Assembly (NCBI RefSeq): GCF_003987145.1
Contig: NZ_PIPL01000001.1
Coordinates: 62,001-126,000 of the forward strand
DNA from: Aliidiomarina minuta
GTDB lineage: Bacteria; Pseudomonadota; Gammaproteobacteria; Enterobacterales; Alteromonadaceae
Length of the DNA: 64,000 bases
Direction: 5' to 3'
The notes under the pieces were generated by a model that worked only from the letters and a program-made list of their open reading frames with translations, was not told the origin of the DNA and made no database searches. Below are positions 55,408 to 64,000 of the stretch, piece by piece (the first letter of the stretch is position 1; each line of letters begins with the position of its first letter). The translations under genes were made by a program, and so were the position numbers.

Positions 55408-58089
55408 ATGGCAGAAGTTAAAATAGAAAAGCTTGCCAGCGACATTGGGACCTCCGTTGAACGGTTGTTACAACAGTTTAAAGATGCCGGCATGAGCAAA
55501 GGTGCCGAAGACAGCGTGAGCGAAGATGAGAAGCAGAAGCTGTTGACTCATTTGAACAAACAACATGGTGGAGAAGGCCCGTCTGAACCTACTCGTATGA
55601 CACTTAAGCGTAAAAGTAAAAGCACGCTGAGCGTTCCTGGTGGTGGCGGTAAGTCGAAATCAGTACAGGTCGAAGTACGCAAAAAACGCACCTACGTGAA
55701 ACGTCCTTCAGCAGAAGAGTTGCAGAAGGAAGAAGAGGCGCGTTTAGCGGCGGAACGTGAAGCGGAAGCTAAAGCTCAGGCAGCAGCCGAAGCTGAGGCA
55801 AAAGCCAAAGCAGAAGCAGAACGTAAAGCAGCGGAAGAAAAAGCGCGTCAGGAAGAGAAACGTAAAGAAGAGAAGTTACGTCAGGAAAAAGCGAAAGCGG
55901 AAGCTGAAAAAGCGGCTCGTGAAAAAATGACGCCAGAAGAAATCGCTAAAGCAGATGCCGCTAAAGCGGAAGAAGAACGCCTGCGTAAGATTCAGGAAGC
56001 CGAAGCTCAGAAAAAAGCTGAAGAAGAAGCTAAGCAACAGGCTGAAGAAGCGCGTCGTCTGGCTGAAGAAAACGAATCCCGTTGGAAAGAAGAAGAAGCC
56101 AAACGTAAGCTGGCGGAAAAAGAAGAGGTTCACTTTACCACTTCTGAAACTGCAAAGCAGGCTGAGGACCAACAGGACACTGACGAAGAACGCCGTTCAC
56201 GTCGGAATAAGAAAAAACGTAGTCGTAAAGACAATAAAGATGACGAAACTCCACGCCGTGAACGTCGCCGTAAAGGTGGCAAAATGCGTGCGCCAAGTAC
56301 CTTACAGCATGGTTTTAATAAACCTGCTGCTCCGGTAGAGCGTGAAGTTCGTATTACTGAAACCATTACCGTAGCTGAACTGGCCAATCGCATGGCGATC
56401 AAAGCCAGTGAGCTAATCAAAACCATGATGAAAATGGGCGAGATGGTTACTATTAACCAGGTTCTGGATCAGGAAACAGCTGGACTGGTCGTTGAAGAGC
56501 TGGGTCATAAACCTTTACTGGTCAATGACAATGCACTTGAACAGTCGGTGCTCGATGACCGCTCTGACGAGGGTGAACTTAAACCTCGTGCGCCTGTAGT
56601 TACTGTTATGGGTCACGTTGACCATGGTAAAACGTCATTACTGGATCATATTCGTAAAGCGAAAGTAGCGGATAGCGAAGCCGGCGGCATTACCCAGCAT
56701 ATAGGTGCTTACCACGTAGAGACTGGTCATGGCATGATCACTTTCCTGGATACGCCAGGTCACGCTGCCTTTACTTCGATGCGGGCACGTGGTGCTGGCG
56801 CAACGGATGTGGTTATTCTGGTGGTTGCAGCGGATGATGGCGTTATGCCGCAGACCATTGAAGGTATTCAGCATGCTAAGGCAGCTGGCGTACCTATAGT
56901 GGTTGCTGTTAACAAGATGGATAAACCAGAAGCGGACCCGGATCGGGTTAAATCCGAGCTCTCACAGCACAATGTGTTGTCAGAGGAATGGGGCGGCGAT
57001 ACTCAGTTTATTCACGTATCTGCTAAATCCGGTGAGAATATTGATCAGCTACTGGAAGCTATTTTGCTGCAAGCTGAATTGCTTGACCTTAAAGCCGATG
57101 AGACGGGTATGGCACAGGGTGTTGTTATTGAGTCGCGTCTGGATAAAGGCCGCGGACCGGTAGCTTCTATTCTGGTGCAAAGCGGAACGCTGAACCGTGG
57201 CGACATCGTGTTATGTGGTCTGGAATATGGTCGGGTACGAGCGATGCGCGATGAGTTGGGCCGCGAGATTGAATCTGCGGGTCCTTCGATACCAGTGGAA
57301 ATTCTGGGTCTGTCTGGTGTTCCTGCTGCAGGTGACGAAGTCACAGTAGTGCGCGATGAGCGTAAAGCGCGTGAAGTGTCTAACTACCGTCAAGGTAAAT
57401 ACCGTGATGTGAAACTTGCACGTCAACAGAAAGCTAAGCTGGAAAACATGTTTAACAACATGCAGGAAGGCGAAGTATCTGAACTTAACATCGTGCTTAA
57501 AGCTGATGTACAGGGTTCGTTGGAAGCTATTACTGAGTCACTGGGCAAATTGTCTACTGATGAAGTGAAAGTGAATATTATTGGCAATGGTGTAGGTGGT
57601 ATTACGGAAACGGATATTACTTTAGCCGGCGCTTCGAACGCTATTGTAATTGGTTTTAACGTACGTGCCGACGCTACCGCTAAGCGTGCCGTGGAACGTG
57701 AGCAGGTTGATCTTCGTTATTACAGCATCATTTATGAAGTAATAGACGAAATCACTCAGGCCATGACAGGCATGCTGGCACCGGAATTCAAGCAACAGAT
57801 CATTGGTCTGGCTGAAGTCCGGGATGTCTTCAAATCACCAAAACTGGGCGCGATTGCCGGTTGTATGGTAACTGAAGGTGTCATTAAGCGTTCTGCACCA
57901 ATCCGTGTTCTGCGTGATAACATTGTTATCTATGAAGGCGAACTGGAATCCTTACGTCGCTTTAAAGATGACGTACAGGAAGTTCGTAACGGCATGGAAT
58001 GTGGTATCGGCGTTAAGAACTACAATGATGTTAAGGTCGGCGATCAGATAGAGGTCTTCGAGACCATCCAGGTCGAGCGAACTTTATAA
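55408..58089 (+). CDS. infB: Translation initiation factor IF-2
   Basis: IF-2 brings fMet-tRNA to the 30S subunit and promotes subunit joining. The 893 residues (890 in E. coli) start with an IF2N domain (about 1-50), then a highly charged Ala/Glu/Lys coiled-coil region (about 95-250) and a basic Arg/Lys tract (about 265-295). A second IF2N (about 315-370) precedes the GTPase with G1 GHVDHGKTS (about 397-405), DTPGHAAF and NKMDKPEAD, then the beta-barrel and C-terminal fMet-tRNA domains. It follows nusA by 21 bases. Confidence 0.98.
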   Translation: MAEVKIEKLASDIGTSVERLLQQFKDAGMSKGAEDSVSEDEKQKLLTHLNKQHGGEGPSEPTRMTLKRKSKSTLSVPGGGGKSKSVQVEVRKKRTYVKRPSAEELQKEEEARLAAEREAEAKAQAAAEAEAKAKAEAERKAAEEKARQEEKRKEEKLRQEKAKAEAEKAAREKMTPEEIAKADAAKAEEERLRKIQEAEAQKKAEEEAKQQAEEARRLAEENESRWKEEEAKRKLAEKEEVHFTTSETAKQAEDQQDTDEERRSRRNKKKRSRKDNKDDETPRRERRRKGGKMRAPSTLQHGFNKPAAPVEREVRITETITVAELANRMAIKASELIKTMMKMGEMVTINQVLDQETAGLVVEELGHKPLLVNDNALEQSVLDDRSDEGELKPRAPVVTVMGHVDHGKTSLLDHIRKAKVADSEAGGITQHIGAYHVETGHGMITFLDTPGHAAFTSMRARGAGATDVVILVVAADDGVMPQTIEGIQHAKAAGVPIVVAVNKMDKPEADPDRVKSELSQHNVLSEEWGGDTQFIHVSAKSGENIDQLLEAILLQAELLDLKADETGMAQGVVIESRLDKGRGPVASILVQSGTLNRGDIVLCGLEYGRVRAMRDELGREIESAGPSIPVEILGLSGVPAAGDEVTVVRDERKAREVSNYRQGKYRDVKLARQQKAKLENMFNNMQEGEVSELNIVLKADVQGSLEAITESLGKLSTDEVKVNIIGNGVGGITETDITLAGASNAIVIGFNVRADATAKRAVEREQVDLRYYSIIYEVIDEITQAMTGMLAPEFKQQIIGLAEVRDVFKSPKLGAIAGCMVTEGVIKRSAPIRVLRDNIVIYEGELESLRRFKDDVQEVRNGMECGIGVKNYNDVKVGDQIEVFETIQVERTL

Positions 58090-58116
58090 TACTGGCTTAA
58101 CAACAGTCTGTATCAG

Positions 58117-58146
58117 CATGGGGGCCAGGTGCCCCCATGTTTGTAT
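58117..58146 (+). terminator. Intercistronic hairpin between infB and rbfA
   Basis: A perfect 9-bp stem CATGGGGGC / GCCCCCATG with loop CAGGT, then TTTGTATT. It may attenuate rbfA expression or stabilise the infB mRNA. Confidence 0.55.
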
Positions 58147-58166
58147 TCAGGCAACAGGAGCTTGAA

Positions 58167-58550
58167 ATGGGTAAAGAATTCAGCCGTACGGACCGTTTTT
58201 CGCAGCAACTGCAGCGCGAAGTTGCGCAAATTTTACAGCGTGAAATTAAAGATCCACGAGTGGTCATGCCGACCATTTCTGATGTTGAGGTTTCACGTGA
58301 CTTAGCGTATGCCAAAGTTTTTGTCACCTTCCTGAATGATGATCAGGATGAGGTGAAAGAAGCCTTACAAGTATTGAATGACGCCGCGGGCTTTATTCGT
58401 ACTTTATTAGGTAAGCGTTTAAAAGCACGCATTACTCCGAATCTGCGTTTTGAACATGACAGTTCACTGAACGAAGGTATCCGGATGTCAAAACTGGTCA
58501 ATGAAGCCATTGCTTCAGATGAAGCCCGTAAAAATAAATCAGAGAAATAA
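58167..58550 (+). CDS. rbfA: RbfA, ribosome-binding factor A
   Basis: RbfA is a cold-shock-related 30S assembly factor. The 127 residues (133 in E. coli) show the KH-like fold: FSRTDRFSQQLQREVAQILQRE, DPRVVMPTISDVEVSRDLAYAKVFVTF and LGKRLKARITPNLRFEHD. The open frame begins at 58137, but AGGAG seven bases before ATG 58167 decides the start. truB follows with a two-base gap. Confidence 0.96.
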   Translation: MGKEFSRTDRFSQQLQREVAQILQREIKDPRVVMPTISDVEVSRDLAYAKVFVTFLNDDQDEVKEALQVLNDAAGFIRTLLGKRLKARITPNLRFEHDSSLNEGIRMSKLVNEAIASDEARKNKSEK

Positions 58551-58552
58551 TA

Positions 58553-59524
58553 GTGGCAAAGCGTAGTAAAAAAGGCCGTCCGGTAAACGGGGTGATACTG
58601 GTCAATAAACACCAGGGTGAATCTTCGAACCGTATCCTGCAGCAGGTGAAGCGCATTTTTAATGCACAGAAAGCGGGTCATACCGGGGCTTTAGATCCTC
58701 TGGCGACGGGCATGTTACCTATCTGCCTTGGGGAAGCGACTAAGTTTTCCCAATTCCTGCTGGACGCGGATAAAACCTACCGGGTACGTGCTCAGTTAGG
58801 GGTTCGTACCGATACCAGTGACGCCGATGGCGAAGTGGTGGCCGAAGCTGCAGTGGACGTTAATGAACAGCAGTTAGCTGCGGCACTAGATACCTTCCGC
58901 GGCGATATTCTGCAGGTGCCTTCGATGTTTTCAGCATTGAAGCATCAGGGGAAGCCTTTGTATGAATACGCGCGAAAAGGCATTGAAATAGAGCGTGAAG
59001 CACGGCCTATCAGCATTTATCGTTTAGAGCTATTGCAACGTGAAGGCGATGTGCTGGAGATGGAAGTACACTGCAGCAAAGGTACTTACATTCGCTCTCT
59101 GGTCGATGATCTGGGTCAGTTACTGGGTTGTGGGGCGCATGTGCAGGCCTTGCATCGTACTCAGGTAGCCGATTATCCGGCGGATGCCATGCTTAGTGTG
59201 GATCAGTTAAATGCCTATGTAGCCGATGCTACAGAAAGCGCTGACTTTGATTACGCGGAGCTGGATGCTTTGTTACTACCAGTGTATAGCCCGGTTGCTA
59301 ACCTGCCGCTGAAGACAGTCAACAGTCGCCAGGCGCATAGTTTTTTACATGGCCAGCCGCTGAATGCCGAGTCGGCCCCTGCCGGAACCCTGATTCGGGT
59401 GGAAAATACCGAGCAGGTATTTCTTGGCGTGGCAGAGTACAGAGCCGATGGCCTGGCCTGGCCGAAAAGACTGGTTGTATTTGACCTTGAAGTAGGGGCG
59501 AAAAGACCGTATACTTCGCCGTGA
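58553..59524 (+). CDS. truB: TruB, tRNA pseudouridine-55 synthase
   Basis: TruB makes pseudouridine 55 in the T-loop of tRNAs. The 323 residues (314 in E. coli) have catalytic Asp48 in GHTGALDPLATGMLP, the KPLYEYARKG motif, CSKGTYIRSL, and a C-terminal PUA-like domain. It starts with GTG two bases after the rbfA stop, with a weak SD. Its 3' end carries the rpsO promoter. Confidence 0.96.
   Translation: MAKRSKKGRPVNGVILVNKHQGESSNRILQQVKRIFNAQKAGHTGALDPLATGMLPICLGEATKFSQFLLDADKTYRVRAQLGVRTDTSDADGEVVAEAAVDVNEQQLAAALDTFRGDILQVPSMFSALKHQGKPLYEYARKGIEIEREARPISIYRLELLQREGDVLEMEVHCSKGTYIRSLVDDLGQLLGCGAHVQALHRTQVADYPADAMLSVDQLNAYVADATESADFDYAELDALLLPVYSPVANLPLKTVNSRQAHSFLHGQPLNAESAPAGTLIRVENTEQVFLGVAEYRADGLAWPKRLVVFDLEVGAKRPYTSP
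59487..59515 (+). promoter_or_regulatory. Sigma-70 promoter of rpsO inside the end of truB
   Basis: TTGAAG (59487-59492), 17 bases, then TATACT (59510-59515), inside the last codons of truB, 62 bases before rpsO. Confidence 0.65.
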
Positions 59525-59576
59525 TTTTAACCCCTGGCTGAATTAGTGATCGGTCGGGCTTATTTTTGGAGTACTT

Positions 59577-59846
59577 ATGTCACTAAATGCAGAGAAGAAA
59601 GCAGAAATAGTAAAAGAATTTGGTCAAGGCGAGAGAGACACCGGTTCTCCTGAAGTTCAGGTCGCTTTGTTAACCGCGCAAATCGCTCATTTGCAGGGCC
59701 ATTTCCAGGAACATATCCACGATCACCATTCACGTCGTGGTTTGTTGCGTATGGTAAGCCAGCGTCGTAAGTTGCTTGATTACCTTAAGCGTAAGAGCAC
59801 AGACCGTTATGCAGACCTGATTAAGCGTTTAGGTATACGTCGCTAA
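59577..59846 (+). CDS. rpsO: Ribosomal protein S15
   Basis: S15 is a primary 16S rRNA binding protein. The 89 residues match E. coli in length and sequence type: FGQGERDTGSPEVQVALLTAQI, HLQGHFQEHIHDHHSRRGLLRMVSQRRKLLDYL, and the basic C-terminus LIKRLGIRR. The ATG follows GGAG. In E. coli it is autoregulated through a leader pseudoknot; whether the short leader here can form one was not tested. Confidence 0.98.
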   Translation: MSLNAEKKAEIVKEFGQGERDTGSPEVQVALLTAQIAHLQGHFQEHIHDHHSRRGLLRMVSQRRKLLDYLKRKSTDRYADLIKRLGIRR

Positions 59847-59858
59847 ACAGATTTGTTG

Positions 59859-59888
59859 AAAAAAGGAGCCTTAATTGGCTCCTTTTTT
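59859..59888 (+). terminator. Intrinsic terminator after rpsO
   Basis: A perfect 12-bp stem AAAAAAGGAGCC / GGCTCCTTTTTT with loop TTAATT. A separate hairpin (CGCTC / GAGCG, 59896-59912) and a TATACT (59922-59927) follow before pnp. Confidence 0.92.
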
Positions 59889-60003
59889 GTTTTAACGCTC
59901 TTATTTTGAGCGCGACTTCGCTATACTGTGCGCGAAGAAATAGTGAAAAGAGAGGCTTTGGATAAAAAGCCAACATGTAAGTAAGGTAAAGGAAAAAGAT
60001 AAA

Positions 60004-62097
60004 GTGAATCCTATAACTAAGCAATTCCAGTATGGCCAGCACACTGTAACTATAGAAACCGGAGCTATGGCTCGTCAGGCTTCAGGTGCTGTACTAGCCA
60101 GTATCGGTGACACTACGGTTTTAGTAACGGTAGTGGGTAAAAAAGAAATGAAAGAAGGCATGGACTTCTTTCCTCTGACAGTAAATTATCAGGAGCGTAC
60201 CTACGCAGCGGGTAAAATCCCAGGCGGTTTCTTTAAGCGTGAAGGCCGTCCGACTGAAAATGAAACTTTAACCTCACGTCTGATTGACCGTCCTATTCGT
60301 CCATTATTCCCGAACGGCTTTAAAAATGAAGTTCAGGTCATTGCTACGGTAGTATCTCTGGACCCTGAAGTAGCACCAGATATTGTTGCGCTGTTAGGTA
60401 CTTCAGCAGCGCTTGCGGTTTCAGGCCTGCCTTTTGCGGGTCCAATTGGCGCAGCACGTGTTGGTGTAATTAACAACGAATACGTATTGAACCCAACGAC
60501 TACTGAACTGCTGACTTCAGATTTGGATTTGGTAGTAGCAGGTACTCAGGCAGCGGTACTGATGGTTGAATCAGAAGCTAACCTGTTAAGTGAAGAAGCT
60601 ATGCTGGGTGCCGTTATGTACGGTCACGAGCAGATGCAAACTGCGATTTCAGCTATCAACGAGTTTGCTGCAGAAGTGAACACCCCTAAGTGGGAGTGGA
60701 CAGCACCTGTTCAGAACGAAGAATTGAAAGCCGCTGTTAAAGAGCTGGCTGAAAGTAAAATTGGCGAAGCTTACCTTCAGACTGATAAAACAGAACGTCG
60801 TGACGCTTTGAGTCTTGTGCGTACGGACATGATGGAAGCGCTGCGGGCTAAGTTTGAAGATTTAAATGAGAAAGAAGCTTCGGATATTTTCCATGCTTTG
60901 GAAAGTCAGGTAGTGCGCGGTCGTGTTATCGCTGGTGAGCCACGTATTGATGGTCGTGAACCTGATATGGTGCGTGGTCTTGATATGGCGACGGGTGTAT
61001 TACCTCGTACGCACGGTTCTGCAGTGTTCACCCGTGGTGAAACTCAGGCGCTGGTAGTGGCTACGCTAGGTACTGAACGTGATGCTCAGAACATTGATGA
61101 AATCATGGGCGCTCGTACTGAACGCTTTATGCTGCATTACAACTTCCCTCCTTACTGTGTAGGTGAAACGGGCTTTGTTGGTTCACCTAAGCGTCGCGAA
61201 ATTGGCCATGGCCGTTTAGCGAAACGTGGTGTACTGGCAGTTATGCCAGATGCAGAAGAATTCCCGTACACAGTGCGTGTAGTGTCTGAAATTACTGAAT
61301 CAAACGGTTCAAGTTCTATGGCTTCGGTATGTGGTACTTCACTGGCATTGATGGACGCTGGTGTGCCGATCAAGTCTTCAGTGGCTGGTATTGCCATGGG
61401 TCTGGTTAAAGAAGGCGACGACTTTGTTGTGCTTTCAGACATCTTAGGTGATGAAGATCACTTAGGTGATATGGACTTTAAAGTGGCCGGTAGCAAAGAT
61501 GGCGTTACCGCACTGCAAATGGATATCAAGATCGAAGGTATTACTAAAGATATTATGGAAAAAGCGCTGGCCCAGGCCCGTGCCGCTCGTCTGCATATTC
61601 TGAATGTGATGGATGAAGCGATCAGTGGTCACCGTGAAGAAGTATCGAGCTTTGCTCCACGCTTCCATATCATGCGTATTAACCCTGAAAAAATCCGTGA
61701 TGTAATTGGTAAAGGCGGCGCGGTTATTCGTGAGCTTACCGAATCTACTAACACCAACATCGAAATTACTGATGACGGTGTGATCAAGATTGCAGCTACC
61801 GACGAAGCCGATGCTCGTGCCGCTGTAGAGCGCATTGAAGCAATCACTGCTGATGTTGAAGTAGGTCGTATCTATCAGGGTAAAGTAGCCCGTATCGTTG
61901 ATTTCGGTGCTTTCGTTACTATCCTGCCAGGCAAAGATGGTCTGGTGCATATCTCGCAAATCGCTGAAGAGCGGGTTGAAGATGTGAATGCTCATATGAG
62001 CGTTGGCGACACCGTAGCTGTTAAAGTGCTGGAAATCGACCGTCAGGGTCGTGTGCGTCTGAGCATGAAAGAAGCTCAGGAAAAAGCTGCAGAATAA
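60004..62097 (+). CDS. pnp: Polynucleotide phosphorylase
   Basis: PNPase degrades RNA 3' to 5' by phosphorolysis and is part of the degradosome. The 697 residues (711 in E. coli) contain two RNase PH domains (about 1-230 and 310-545; NETLTSRLIDRPIRPLFP, GSSSMASVCGTSLALMDAGV), a linking helical domain, a KH domain (about 555-612; VIGKGGAVIREL) and an S1 domain (about 620-690; GRIYQGKVARIVDFGAFV). It starts with GTG after AAGGAAAA-type purines. rpsO-pnp-nlpI is the conserved order. Confidence 0.98.
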   Translation: MNPITKQFQYGQHTVTIETGAMARQASGAVLASIGDTTVLVTVVGKKEMKEGMDFFPLTVNYQERTYAAGKIPGGFFKREGRPTENETLTSRLIDRPIRPLFPNGFKNEVQVIATVVSLDPEVAPDIVALLGTSAALAVSGLPFAGPIGAARVGVINNEYVLNPTTTELLTSDLDLVVAGTQAAVLMVESEANLLSEEAMLGAVMYGHEQMQTAISAINEFAAEVNTPKWEWTAPVQNEELKAAVKELAESKIGEAYLQTDKTERRDALSLVRTDMMEALRAKFEDLNEKEASDIFHALESQVVRGRVIAGEPRIDGREPDMVRGLDMATGVLPRTHGSAVFTRGETQALVVATLGTERDAQNIDEIMGARTERFMLHYNFPPYCVGETGFVGSPKRREIGHGRLAKRGVLAVMPDAEEFPYTVRVVSEITESNGSSSMASVCGTSLALMDAGVPIKSSVAGIAMGLVKEGDDFVVLSDILGDEDHLGDMDFKVAGSKDGVTALQMDIKIEGITKDIMEKALAQARAARLHILNVMDEAISGHREEVSSFAPRFHIMRINPEKIRDVIGKGGAVIRELTESTNTNIEITDDGVIKIAATDEADARAAVERIEAITADVEVGRIYQGKVARIVDFGAFVTILPGKDGLVHISQIAEERVEDVNAHMSVGDTVAVKVLEIDRQGRVRLSMKEAQEKAAE

Positions 62098-62112
62098 ATT
62101 CTGTCGCTGATT

Positions 62113-62139
62113 AAAAAGGCTCCTGCGGGAGCCTTTTTT
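62113..62139 (+). terminator. Intrinsic terminator after pnp
   Basis: AAAAAGGCTCC / GGAGCCTTTTT with loop TGCG, then T6. Confidence 0.92.
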
Positions 62140-62215
62140 GTATCCGAGTAAAAGCACTTCAAGCCTGATCATTGTTGTGGTCTAATGGAAAGGCAATTAC
62201 TTTTGGAGTCAGACT

Positions 62216-63163
62216 TTGAAGTTACGAATATTATTAAGTTCGATGTTGAGTTTGCTGCTGGTAGCCTGTAGCACTAGCCCTCAGACACCAGAGCAGGAAC
62301 AACGGGCAACTACTGATCCGGCCACCGTAAGTATTACCCGTCCGGTTCGCGAACCTGGCGTTAGCGGTAACCAGTTTATTCTGGTAGAACCTGTGATGCC
62401 AAGCAGCCAGCGACAGGTAGAAATCGCCCAGATTTCTCAGCTTATGCTGGAACATGAGCTGAGTGACGAGCAAATGGCTATTCTGCTTTATCGTCGTGGT
62501 GCTTTATATGACGCTTTAGGTATGTCGACGCTGGCTCGTATTGATTTTAATCAGGTGCTTGAATATCGTCCGGGTATGTCAGATGCTTATAATTACATAG
62601 GTATTCATGCGACACAGGCGGGGGATTTTGAGACTGCCTTTGAAGCCTTTGACAGTGCTCTGGAACTGGATCCTGAACACCCTTATGTTTATCTGAATCG
62701 GGGCATTACTGCGTATTATTCCGGCCAGTACGATTTGGCCCAGGCTGATTTTGCAGATTATCATTATCAGGATGAGCAGGATGCTTATCGGGTTATCTGG
62801 TTGTTTTTTGCTGAATATGAGCTAGAACAGGAACGTGCTTACCAATTACTGTCTCAGCGTAAGCAACATGTACCGGAAAACTGGGAACACAATATTATCC
62901 GCTTATTCACTGGTGAAATAGATGCTCAACAGTTAATCGCCAGCACTCTTGAGAACGTTGAAGATCAGAGGGCGTTGACCGAGCGTCTGGCTGAAGCATA
63001 CTTCTATCTTGCTAAATATGAGATGTTCCAGGGTTATGATGATGATGCGGCTAATTATTTGAAGTTAGCTCTGGCTACCAATATTTATGATTTTATTGAA
63101 CACAGATATGCACCGTTGGAACTGGAACGATTGCGTAATGGTGATCGTATAGCTCCTCGATGA
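62216..63163 (+). CDS. nlpI: NlpI, TPR lipoprotein
   Basis: NlpI is an outer-membrane lipoprotein with TPR repeats; in E. coli it is the adaptor for the Prc protease and helps control peptidoglycan hydrolases. The 315 residues have a signal peptide with lipobox LLVAC (Cys18) and TPR motifs at about 95-185 (AILLYRRGALYDALGMSTLARIDF, AYNYIGIHATQAGDFETAFEAF, VYLNRGITAYYSGQYDLAQADF). TTG 62216 follows GGAG by eight bases; an ATG at 62243 would destroy the signal peptide. Its stop overlaps the next gene (ATGA). Confidence 0.93.
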   Translation: MKLRILLSSMLSLLLVACSTSPQTPEQEQRATTDPATVSITRPVREPGVSGNQFILVEPVMPSSQRQVEIAQISQLMLEHELSDEQMAILLYRRGALYDALGMSTLARIDFNQVLEYRPGMSDAYNYIGIHATQAGDFETAFEAFDSALELDPEHPYVYLNRGITAYYSGQYDLAQADFADYHYQDEQDAYRVIWLFFAEYELEQERAYQLLSQRKQHVPENWEHNIIRLFTGEIDAQQLIASTLENVEDQRALTERLAEAYFYLAKYEMFQGYDDDAANYLKLALATNIYDFIEHRYAPLELERLRNGDRIAPR

Positions 63164-64000
63164 AGAAAATAATTCGCCCTTTGGCGTTGGCCTTGCTGAC
63201 GCCTGTTATTTTTATTCTCCATTCTAGCCAGACGACTTCGAGTGATTACTGGAAGTCATTGTTTGAAAACTCTCCCCGCTCTTATGCTTATACAGCCAGC
63301 TATTATGGTGTCGGTAGTGCCAGTCATTATCTGGGCGAAAGGTATTGGCGCCGGGACAGCCGTGCTCAGGCGTTATCTTATTATCAGCGTGCGGTAGCGC
63401 AGGGCGATGCCGGAGCAGCCTATGCGCTTTCTCAACATATTCCTGCGCAAAACGAGCAATGGTTGAGAGCGGCTGCAGAGCTTGGCAATCACGAAGCCTC
63501 CATTGTGGTCGCTTCAGTTTTGGCTGAAGAATCACCGGAAAAAGCTTATGCGCTGATCAAAGAGTTACACCCAGAGCCACGTCAACAGGACATGCAGGCT
63601 CGCTTGCTGTTGCATCATCCCGAACTATCCATTGAGTATAGCTGGCGCGATGTGGCCCCCCGTACTGCAGAATGGAGTCGGCTGCGCAAAGGGGCTGATC
63701 TTTTGCGTCATAGCGATGAGTTAAGTTGCTCTGTACCGGTAGTTATTTATGCGACGGTTCCTGAAGCTAATGAAGTTGCTTTTGAGTGGGTAGCCAGACT
63801 AGAACAACATGAACTGGCGGTGATGGACTTTTGTTTCACTTTAGGCTCAGCAGGTAAGATTGAATGTGATCCTACTAACGGGCGAGCTGATTGTTCATTG
63901 GCGGGCGAATATCAAAGTGAGAAGTACCAATGGTTTATTACCCGGTCGGGCATCGCAAATGCTCGCAGTAATCAGCTGTTTATGCCAGTCGATGCTTCAT
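63160..64000 (+). CDS. Sel1-like repeat protein, exported, truncated at the window edge
   Basis: A frame open for 280 codons to the right edge begins at an ATGA overlap with the nlpI stop, so it is translationally coupled. The N-terminus (KKIIRPLALALLTPVIFILHSSQ) is a signal peptide or anchor. Residues 65-135 contain two Sel1-like helical repeats (ALSYYQRAVAQGDAGAAYALS and QWLRAAAELGNHEASIVVAS). The following part, with four Cys (SCSV, FCFT, ECDP, DCSL), looks like a globular extracytoplasmic domain that I do not recognise. It would act in the envelope, possibly with NlpI. The C-terminus is missing. Confidence 0.8.
   Translation, partial: MKKIIRPLALALLTPVIFILHSSQTTSSDYWKSLFENSPRSYAYTASYYGVGSASHYLGERYWRRDSRAQALSYYQRAVAQGDAGAAYALSQHIPAQNEQWLRAAAELGNHEASIVVASVLAEESPEKAYALIKELHPEPRQQDMQARLLLHHPELSIEYSWRDVAPRTAEWSRLRKGADLLRHSDELSCSVPVVIYATVPEANEVAFEWVARLEQHELAVMDFCFTLGSAGKIECDPTNGRADCSLAGEYQSEKYQWFITRSGIANARSNQLFMPVDAS

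Noticed and set aside
61462..62172. 236-codon minus-strand open frame across the end of pnp
   Set aside because: Antisense to the pnp KH and S1 region and running through the pnp terminator; composition is typical of a shadow frame.

Overview
The window is a contiguous piece of a gammaproteobacterial chromosome. Gene content and order (tig-clpP-clpX-lon-hupB-ppiD; fadI-fadJ; grpE-dnaK-dnaJ; dapB-carA-carB-greA; rlmE-ftsH-folP-glmM-tpiA-secG-tRNA-Leu; tRNA-fMet-rimP-nusA-infB-rbfA-truB-rpsO-pnp-nlpI) point to the order Alteromonadales, possibly Idiomarinaceae. That placement is inferred from synteny and protein character, not from a database search. I see no transposase, integrase, prophage or CRISPR array.

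Layout. Positions 1-5164 (minus strand) hold a poorly characterised cluster: a GAF/GGDEF signalling protein, a four-helix DUF2868 membrane protein, a DUF3482 GTPase with a glycine-rich membrane segment, a ClpP-fold lipoprotein, and probably the start of one more gene at the left edge. Positions 5400-13880 hold the proteostasis block (trigger factor, ClpXP, Lon, HU-beta, tRNA-Asp, PpiD). Positions 13989-20852 (minus) are a six-gene MoxR/Bat operon with most genes overlapping and with BatB and BatC fused. Positions 21065-24498 encode the FadIJ beta-oxidation complex. Then come a 65-residue membrane protein, an M16 peptidase, bamE, SOS-controlled recN and nadK (minus). Positions 30972-34859 hold grpE-dnaK-dnaJ, followed by an M48 lipoprotein, a dicarboxylate/glutamate symporter and an iron-controlled TonB receptor. 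From 39746 to the right edge runs the large housekeeping block for lysine and pyrimidine/arginine precursors, transcription, translation and RNA decay. It is interrupted once, between greA and yhbY, by a divergent pair of HTH regulators. After nlpI an overlapping Sel1-like gene runs off the right edge.

Regulation is unusually legible. Near-consensus sigma-32 promoters precede lon, grpE, dnaK (two) and rlmE-ftsH, which would put most of the window's chaperones and ATP-dependent proteases in one heat-shock regulon. A FadR operator lies before fadI, a LexA box before recN and a Fur box before the TonB receptor. Sigma-70-like promoters are visible for tig, hupB, tpiA, tRNA-fMet and rpsO. Many starts are GTG or TTG and are settled by the Shine-Dalgarno sequence or by catalytic residue numbering.

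Most of the window is ordinary core genome. The least explained parts are the 11-bp repeat array between the two HTH genes (46011-46065), the GTPase/DUF2868/lipoprotein/GGDEF cluster at the left edge, and the truncated Sel1-like gene at the right edge.
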